Shown one piece after another: positions 56,357 through 64,000 of a DNA stretch of 64,000 nucleotides; position 1 is the first letter of the stretch, and each line of letters starts with the position of its first letter. The DNA is taken from assembly GCF_019175285.1 (NCBI RefSeq), contig NC_056525.1, positions 136,334,396-136,398,395 of the forward strand. The letters are read 5' to 3'. A program made the position numbers and the translations under genes. This DNA comes from Sceloporus undulatus. Lineage: Eukaryota > Chordata > Lepidosauria > Squamata > Phrynosomatidae. The notes beneath the pieces were generated by a model, which was not told the DNA's origin, did no database searches, and saw only the letters and a list, made by a program, of their open reading frames with translations.

Positions 56357-58650
56357 TAATAATAATAATAATAAAAAAATTTTATTTTTATACCGCCCTT
56401 CCATAGATCAGGGCGGTTGACAGCAAAACATCAAACAACATATACATCAGGGTTAAAAACAATTACACACAAACAGAATAAAAACCCCGTTAGCCAGTCC
56501 TCTTTGCCACAGAAGAGGAAGGGAGGCCCACTGGACTTTAATCGGGGAATGCAAGCTGAAATAGAAAGGTTTTTAGGTCCTTTCTAAATTGGGCCAGGGA
56601 GGTGGCCGAGCGGAGCTCTGTGGGCAGCGTGTTCCAAAGGGCCGGGGCGGCGATGGAAAATGTCTTCCTCGCGGTGGAGGTCAACCTAGCCCCTGGCACC
56701 TTAAGTAGTTGCTGCCCAGATATTCTGAGGGTGCGGGACGGAATGTACGGGGAGAGGCGGTCCTTCAGGTATCCTGGGCCCAAGCCATTTAGGGCTTTAT
56801 AGGTCATCACCAACACCTTATATTGTGCCCGGAAGCGAATAGGCAGCCAATGCAGATCTTTAAGCACCGGTGTAATATGGCTGGCCCTGGAAGTTCCAGT
56901 GACCAGCCTGGCTGCCATATTCTGTACCATTTGTAGCTTCCGGGTTTGGTATAAGGGTTGCCCCATGTAGAGTGCGTTGCAGAAATCCAATCTCGAGGTT
57001 ACCAGAGCATGTACTACCGTTTCAAGGTCTCTCTGGGCCAGGTATGGGCGCAGCTGGCGAATAAGTCGAAGCTGATAACAGGTGTTCTTGACCGTCGCAT
57101 TCACCTGAGCAGTCAGGTGAAGCGACGAGTCAAGAAGCACCCCCAGACTGCGCACAGAGTCCTTCACAGGGAGCGTGACCCCGTTCAGGACAGGTGGAAC
57201 TACCACCATTCCTGGACCAGGGGAACCTATCACAAGTACCTCCGTTTTCTCTGGATTCAGCTTGAGTCGGTTTTCCCTCATCCAGCCCATTACTGACTCT
57301 AGACAGGCCACTAGAGGAGAGACACCATCCCCGGTCACTGCATCAGTCGGAGACATAGAGAAAATTATTTGGGTGTCATCAGCGTATTGATAACCCCACG
57401 CCCCATGTCTCCGGATGATCTCTCCCAGCGGTTTCATGTAAATGTTAAATAGCATGGGAGACAGAATGGCTCCTTGAGGGACCCCAGTTATAAGGGCCCT
57501 CTCATCGGAGCACACGTCTCCCAGCTGCACCATCTGGGACCTCCCAGAGAGGTAGGACCGGAACCACTGGAGCGCAGTGCCCCCGATTCCCACCTCTGCC
57601 AGGCGTCCCAGAAGGATACCATGGTCTATGGTATCGAAAGCCGCTGAGATGTCCAAGAGCACCAACAGGGACACGCTTCCCCTGTCGATGCCCAGACGGA
57701 GATCATCGACCAAGGCGACCATGGCCGTCTCAACCCCGTAACCCGCCCGGAAGCCAGTTTGAAATGGGTCCAGATAATTCGTTTCATCCAAGACCGCCTG
57801 AAGCTGGATTGCAACCGCCCTCTCGATCACCTTCCCCAAAAATGGCAGCAGCGAAACTGGCCGATAATTGTTATGTACCAGGGGGTCGAGGGAGGGCTTT
57901 TTTAATAAAGGTTTTACTATGGCCAATTTTAGTTCAGATGGAAATTGCCCTTCCCTCAAAGATGTGTTAATAATCCGGCGTAGCAATAAAGTTACCGCCG
58001 GTCCCCCCTGGGCCGCTAGCCATGAGGGACAGGGATCGAGAGAGCAAGTTGTCTTCCGAACACTTCCGAGGATCTTGTCCACATCATCGGTACTTACTAA
58101 CTCAAACCGATCCAGTTTAATGGAGTCCACGGAGGCTCTGGATGCCTCTACTCTAGGTTCTGCTTGAATGTTGGCGTTCAGACCTTCGCTTATCCGAGAG
58201 ATTTTATCCACGAAGAAGTTATTAAATTGGTCGCAGCAGGCCTTAGAAGGTTCAAGGATCTGGTTCGGGGCAGGAGGGAGCTGAGTTAGCTCCCTCACCA
58301 CCCTGAACAACTCTGCTGGACGCGACTCCGCGGACGCGACACGAGCACCATAGAACGAGTTCTTAGCTGCTCGTATCGCCTCTCCGTAGTCCTCTAACAG
58401 TTGGTCTAGGAGAGCCTTGTCGTCTAAGCGAAGGTGTTTCCGCCAACGGCACTCTAGCCGTCGCAGTTCCCGCTTCCTCGCCCGGAGATCTTCCGTATAC
58501 CAGGGCTTACGTTTGGAAGCGGGCCTGAGAGGGTGCTTGGGAGCGATACTGTGTATAGCCCTAGAGAGACCGGTATTCCAAATACAAGTCAGGGCATCAA
58601 CAGAGTCGCTGTTTGAGATCAGATTTCCAATTACTGTAATATGATTGCAT
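56357..58650 (-). mobile_element. L2-clade LINE, 5'-truncated, with intact reverse-transcriptase frame
   Basis: Antisense inside PFDN1 intron 1. The reverse strand is open from 58664 to the stop at 56538, 708 codons. After a linker (PWYTEDLRARKREL) comes a reverse transcriptase with YRPVSLLPFLGKVIE, motif A LLVLLDISAAFDTIDH, motif B GVPQGAILSPMLFNIYM and the catalytic YADDTQI. The C-terminal part reads LHWLPIRFRAQYKVL and ends APALWNTLPTELRS, FLFQLAFPD. The 3' end has GGGCGGTATAAA and an AT-rich (ATT)n tail at 56357-56400. The upstream endonuclease is missing, so the copy is 5'-truncated. The 5' edge is approximate. The unbroken frame suggests recent insertion. Confidence 0.9.
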
Positions 58651-60194
58651 CCATTCGTCTCCTTTTATTCCACACACACTCATCACACCACATTTGTGCA
58701 TGAACCTAGCACAAGTTTTGTCTGTAGATTCTTTAATGTGGTGGCTGAAATACATTGGTAGTGTTCTCTCATTTTTTTCCTACTGCAAATGATGCTTATT
58801 TTTTTCCTATTGCAAATGCTGCTTATCTAGGTATATCATTTCTGAATAGGCTTTGTTGCAGTGTTTACTGGACAGTATTGATTTTTGTTGTAATTATCTA
58901 AAAAGGATACAATGAAAAAAGATGACTGGCCGCATCCTCAATTTTGGATATTGAAATGTTCAAGAGCGAGTAAAAAAGCATGCTTGAGACTACACTGCTC
59001 ATTGAATTGTTGCATCTGTGCTGTGTTTTACTACAGATATAATTATACTGACTATGCATTTGGAAGGCAAGCTGGTGAACCCCCTGAAAATCTGCACTGT
59101 TAGCTCATGAAGCCGAGGCTCCACATGCCTGTAGTAGATTTCCCTCCACACCAGTTAAATGGTGCTAAGCTCCCTCCCTACCTACAGTTGCTGTGTAGGG
59201 AAAACTTTCTCTGCTTGTTGAATGAAGGGAGGTGGTTTGGAGAACACTTCACTATCTGGGTAAATATCAATGAATGAGTCAGGCCAGCTGTTTTACTAGA
59301 GAGGGATTATAGAAGATGCCATAAATATAGGTTACTTGGGCTGCTATTGGAGAATTATTTTTATTTTCAGCGTAATCTTTGATTAGTTATGTTGACGCAT
59401 AGTGTGTAATCATTGTTTAACTCAGTACATAGAAGAAAGGACTGAGTGATCTCCTAGTAATTATTTACCTCATTTTCAGTAGATCAGCAAGGGTTTCTGA
59501 CTCCCCATTTTTAACAAACGTAGCAATTTTTAGAAAGCATCTCCCTTTGTCCCCTAAATACAGTTCCTGAAGGATATGGAGAGGAGACAAGTGTAGATTT
59601 TGAAAAATAATAATAATTTGTGAGTTGGGTTCTGGTACTGATAACAAATTGTTGGTCTGATCATATGTTTGGAAGGGTCTTGTTTCCTGATTACTAGAGT
59701 ACATTGTCCCACCTGAGCCTCTGTTGCATCTACTGCTTGTTGCTAGATCTCAGGATTTAGTGAATATTTGATAGAAAAACGTTCATTAAAAACATACTTA
59801 TTTAACCAAGCCTTCTTTGTGTGGTCCAAGCTAATATGGATTTATTGAACCAGATAAAGCTGGGAGGGGAACCCCCAAACCCTTTATTTGCAGCCCTTGG
59901 CAGCAAATTGGGCATGGCAACTAGAGTGTTTCTATAGATACTTTCTCAACATGTGCACATTACATAGGGGTAACCAAAATAGAACATTTGAGAAAAGCAC
60001 TGAAACCTTGCCAAGAAATAATCCCTCTCTAGTGGGTACTTTCCCCTCCAAACGTCAACCAAATTGTAGGAGGAGATTAGCTGAGAAAAATCAAATCACT
60101 GTTTAGTTTGCATGTGACATGTTGATCTCTCGTGGCTAGTTCTCATCACCATATTTGAGTTGCGCACTAGTAACAGTTCCCCCCTCAGTGAAGT

Positions 60195-60345
60195 CCTCTA
60201 ACTGACACAGCAGAGCTGTTTGACAAGACCATGCTGAATACCTCTCTAAACTACAAATCCCACAATTCTGTAGTATAGAATCATGACAGTTAACGTGGTG
60301 TAAAACTGCTTTAATTCTGCAGTGTGGATACACTTCTGTGTCTTT
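60195..60345. mobile_element. Palindromic MITE, single arm, in PFDN1 intron 1
   Basis: AAACTACAAATCCCACAATT, 'TAAAACTGCTTTAATTCTGC' and AGTGTGGATACA. Right arm of the 44350 type. Confidence 0.6.
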
Positions 60346-60784
60346 ATATATGGGAATAGAAAAGGATGAAGGAAGATGTTGCTTGAGAGTCTATGTGCTT
60401 GTGTAGTAGAGTGGATCCACAGTTACTGGGGGGAGGCAAGTGTTCCGTCCTTTCCCTCCCCCTCCTGCATATGATATTGTGTCATTTGTTATGAGTACTA
60501 ATTTTAAATTGCTGTTGCTTAATATAAGGGAAGAATTTCTCCTTGGTGAATGTAGTTGATCTGCAGCTTGAAACAAGCATTGGGCTGGAAGGCTTGAGGA
60601 GAAAAACAAATTCTTTTAACTTGGAATTCCTAAGATAGCATTGCATTGAGTTTCTCGAAACTGATTAACATGCCTAGCAATTTTTATCACTGGAAAAATG
60701 ATAGGTCAGGTTACTTTGAGGTTACTTTAAGCATAATGAAGGTTTAAAATGAGCTTTAGCCAATGGCAGAGGGTCATACAAGTT

Positions 60785-61012
60785 ACAGAGACAGCATGGC
60801 ATAGTGGTTTCAGTGTTGAACCACAACTCTGAAAACCAGGGCTTGATTCCCTGCTTGGCCATGAAACCCACTACATGATCTTGGACAAATCACACTCTCT
60901 CAGCTTCTAGTGAAGGCAATGGCAAATCTCCTCTGAACATATCTTGCCAAGAAAACCCTGAGATAGGGGCATCATACGTCAAAAATCTCTGGAAAGCACA
61001 ACAACAACAGAC
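60785..61012 (+). mobile_element. Sauria-like SINE in PFDN1 intron 1
   Basis: CAGCATGGCATAGTGGTTTC (head), 'GGCTTGATTCCCTGCTTGGC' (B box), 'CTTGCCAAGAAAACCCTGAG', tail ending AGCACAACAACAAC. Nearly full length, about 270 bases before exon 2. Confidence 0.8.
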
Positions 61013-61281
61013 ATACAAGTTAGATTCTGTTACTCTGTTTAACACTTGGGGAGAGTCAAATAGGATGCCCCTTTAGATTTTCAAGAGTTGTGCAGCCTTT
61101 TCTGACACTTTTAGCCGCAAATGGACCACGGGGCTCTTTTCACTGAGAAATGAATCAAAAAAATTAAATGGACTATAACTCCGTGCTTCATGGTGTATTT
61201 AATATAGCTCCAACACAGGGTAAATTCATTTTCTGATAGTTTTGCTCACTGTATCTGTATTTGTGCTATTTTCCCTATCAG

Positions 61282-61448
61282 GCATTTACTGAACTTCAGG
61301 CTAAGGTCATAGATACTCAGCAAAAGGCGAAGCTTGCAGATCTACAGATAGATCAACTGAACAGAACAAAAAAGCATGCCCATCTTACTGATACAGAAAT
61401 TATGATGCTGGCTGATGAAACCCGAATGTATGAAGGTGTAGGAAGAAT
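61282..61448 (+). CDS. PFDN1: PFDN1 coding exon 2 (N-terminal coiled-coil helix and hairpin start)
   Basis: The acceptor is TTTTCCCTATCAG, the donor AGAAT|GTAAGT, 167 bases, phase 0 to 2. It encodes AFTELQAKVIDTQQKAKL, then ADLQIDQLNRTKKHAHL and TDTEIMMLADETRMYEGVGR plus two bases of the next Met codon. Nearly all residues match human PFDN1 residues 12-66; differences are conservative (for example LADLQID for LADIQIE). The domain is one helix of the prefoldin coiled-coil tentacle followed by part of the beta hairpin. Exons for FILQSKEAIHSQLLEK and beyond were not found before 64000, so the gene runs off the window. Intron 1 is 8963 bases. Confidence 0.97.
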
Positions 61449-64000
61449 GTAAGTAATTGTTCTTGTTATGAGTAATCTTGTTAATATTAAGTTTTGTAAC
61501 TGGGGCATAAAATATCAAGTGCTGCTTAAAAGTCCCCTTTGCCGTTCAGTGTCGTAATCAGCTATATTTACGGCTGAACCAGTTTAGGGAATACCACTTT
61601 TTAAATTAGAATAGCAGCCAAACAATGTGAGTCATAGTTGAATTTGAAACAAAACTGAGTGGAAAGATTTACTAATTTGATTCTATAGCCATACGAGTCT
61701 AAATTGGGCCAAATTATAGGCTATGCTAATCCAGGGGCAGCTGGTGGCTTTCATGTCAATGGAACACTGATTTTTCCTCCCTGAGCCTTAAAGGAGTTAT
61801 CCAAGGTGTTGAAGCCTACCCCCAAAATACGCTTAGCACCTTGAACAGCTCTTTGAATGTTTGCACCAAAAAAGCTAGAGTGGATTGACTGCCACACTGA
61901 CATGGGAGCATAAAATTTAGTTTCACCTGTGGCCTTCTTGGACTCTTTCCCAACATGACATGCATTGCTATTTGTAGAAGGGTTGGATTTTTTTTTTATG
62001 CCAGGTGTATGCAATTGTGATTCTGCTGGGTTATTTCCACTGTATTATTAGTTATCTCATTTTTAAGGAGGGGGTCAAGTAAGTAAGCTCTTTTAGCGTC
62101 ATTCACTCTTTTGTCATAAAAATGTTTTCAGGTTTTTCTAAATAATCCTAATTAGGAACATAGAGCTGAAAATCAGAAATCTATTGGAAATATTTTTATG
62201 CATATATAAAGATGTTCAGATTCTTTTTCTGGAATTTGGCATTTACGATATTACTTCATGAAAATGTTGGTGGGAATACCAGCCAAGAACCCACTCTTGT
62301 AGGTTCAAATCCAAGCCCTTGCTTGAAAACAACGATAGCCAATATTCTCAATGTGGCAGAGCCATTTTGGGCCACACATGGCACTGCCCCATAGCTACCA
62401 CTCTGAGATAAATATGTATCCATCCCATATCCTCTCCTCCCTAGGCACTGTTGTGAACCTTTTTATTTACACTGTGTGGTTGTGACTGTGGTGGCATGTC
62501 TTTGATTTTGCTCTTTTATTGGATTGCTTGCTATGATGAGACTGCTTAGGGGGATCCCCAATCCTAGTTTCAGTCTTTAGGATTCCTATCTGTTTCTGGC
62601 AGCTTTCCTTAAACTTTTCGCAATTTTGTTTTGATCAAGGGCCAAAGGGCCTCCAAACGTGGTGGAAAAACTGTCTATACAGCATGTTTTTGGAGGAAGG
62701 GAGGAAATGATCTTGGGCACTGCATGCGGTTTATGGACTGTCATTGCCCAACTCTGATTTATAACAAGAAACATCAGAAGAGGTATGTGTGGAGAATCAT
62801 GATGTGAATCCACCAGAAATAAAGTAAGCCAAGTTTCCAAATTTATGGAAGTTGTTTTCTGTTTCAGAATTGGTTGCCCTGCCTTTCTTGTTGAACTGGG
62901 AATGAGCCAATATTCATGTGTGGGTCACTTAGGGGCTCTCAGTATTCCCCTACTTCCCTCTGTGTGGCTTTATTTTATTTTACTGACATTTGCACTATTT
63001 CAGAAATATAGTGATAGCTTGCACAGTCTTGCAGGCAATGGGGCTTGGCTCTGAGCAACATACAGTAATAGTAATCTTCTTGTGCCATCATCGGAAATCC
63101 AGGATAATTCCCTATAACAGAACAGAGGAAGTTGTCCTTAATGGTTTTGACATCTCAAGACAACAAATGGTATGAACTTTATACTGCAGAGACGATAAAG
63201 ATTTATTTATTCTGACAAACGCTGCTAATGATGTACATACTCAAATAGTGCTAAAGGAAATGTCTGCATCTATTCAGACACAGCGTTATGGATCTAAACT
63301 TTCATCATAGGTCTTAAAGTAAAATGTTTATGTCAGCGCACAAATAGCTTAAGCAGCACAACTAGACATTGGTGTATGTGAGTGTATCAGGCTACATAAC
63401 AAGTCTTTCAAAAGAATATGAACTAACAGAATTAAAATGTACTGGCAAGATGCCAAGACCCTGGACTGTCTTCTCAGCAACAGATACTAGTTGCTTACAG
63501 TGTATACCAATTCATACCCTGCTGTGCATTGCTGGCTTTTCTTGTATGAAACCAAAAATAACTATCTTGGGAGAAAGGGTATTATCCCTGCTCCAGCTTT
63601 CTAAGATTAAGGAGTAACAGGTAGCCTAAAAGTCTGTATGTCAGATATGTTGGTGCTGTTGGTCTACTGTACGTAGACATTGGTTGGTATGTAATAAGAT
63701 GTTAGATTTCAGTAGGACTTCACTTCACATTCTTTTTTATGAACTTATTTTTGAGTAAACTTGCATAAGCCTGGGCACCAGTGAACCCACAAGTATGTGA
63801 TGATTGTAGCCTTAATATACTCTCGTTTTGCTTTATTTTTTTATATGCCAAGACGAAGTCATACTAGGTTACTTGGGGACAGCAGCTATAAGGGTGCTTT
63901 TTGTATGTCTGAACCAGTGAACATTCATGTGCTATCTGCCAACCCCCACTTGCCCTCATGAATAATGCTATTTGCAGGCTAACACAAAGTTTCCCTCTGA
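61449..64000 (+). other. Start of PFDN1 intron 2 (runs off the window)
   Basis: No sequence encoding the next PFDN1 residues (FILQSKEAIHSQ) is visible in any frame. A decayed repeat trace lies at about 63700-63790. Otherwise nothing is recognised. Confidence 0.75.

Larger units (their letters stand above)
52319..61281 (+). other. PFDN1 intron 1
   Basis: 8963 bases. It contains two abutting palindromes, two L2 elements, LINE tails, a GC-rich MITE, one MITE arm and a SINE. Nothing is assigned in 52935-53605, 54035-55550, 58670-60190 and 61015-61280. Confidence 0.85.

Noticed and set aside
56538-58310. A 590-residue open frame as a host protein-coding gene
   Set aside because: It encodes a LINE reverse transcriptase (YADD, GVPQGAILSP) and ends in an L2-type 3' tail; other copies exist in the window.
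61449-64000. PFDN1 exon 3
   Set aside because: Looked for codons for FILQSKEAIHSQLL in all frames after an AG; none found, so the exon is beyond the window.

Overview
This is vertebrate nuclear DNA, almost certainly from a squamate reptile (a lizard; species not determined). Two single-copy genes can be read exon by exon. The space between exons is filled with repeats typical of squamates: CR1, L2 and L1 LINE pieces, about ten tRNA-derived SINEs that look like the Sauria SINE family, palindromic MITEs, and Tigger-like and hAT-like DNA transposons. No prokaryotic, organellar or CRISPR signal was seen, and no retrovirus-like element was recognised.

Layout. (1) 1-22.5 kb: no exon recognised; repeats and unassigned DNA upstream of HBEGF. 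It holds two copies of an unclassified terminal-inverted-repeat element with internal tandem units (1489-1823 and 5817-6152). (2) 22.5-35.7 kb: a complete HBEGF gene on the + strand. It has a CpG-rich promoter carrying a roughly 22-bp minisatellite of GGGCGTGGC boxes, five coding exons (23268-23310, 24434-24616, 30304-30475, 33003-33158, 34110-34182) and a sixth, wholly 3'-UTR exon (from 35155) with a conserved AU-rich core and a poly(A) signal at 35693. The joined frame gives 208 residues, the human length, with all six EGF cysteines at the human positions. (3) 35.7-52.1 kb: intergenic, repeat-rich. (4) 52.1-64 kb: the 5' half of PFDN1 (prefoldin subunit 1) on the + strand. A CpG/NRF-1 type promoter leads to coding exon 1 (52286-52318, MAAPVDLELKK) and exon 2 (61282-61448); the later exons lie beyond the window. 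Intron 1 contains two abutting palindromic MITEs and, antisense, a 5'-truncated L2 LINE with a 708-codon uninterrupted frame, the longest in the window.

The HBEGF-then-PFDN1 order and shared orientation match the arrangement I recall from human 5q31, which supports orthology of both genes. HBEGF makes a membrane-anchored EGFR/ErbB4 ligand. PFDN1 makes a beta-type subunit of the cytosolic prefoldin co-chaperone. They are neighbours but not functionally linked. I found no new multi-gene system. The more unusual signals are the promoter minisatellite, the unclassified TIR element, the palindromic MITE families, the CR1 remnant next to the HBEGF exon 2 acceptor, and a short-isoform option at the HBEGF exon 3 donor.
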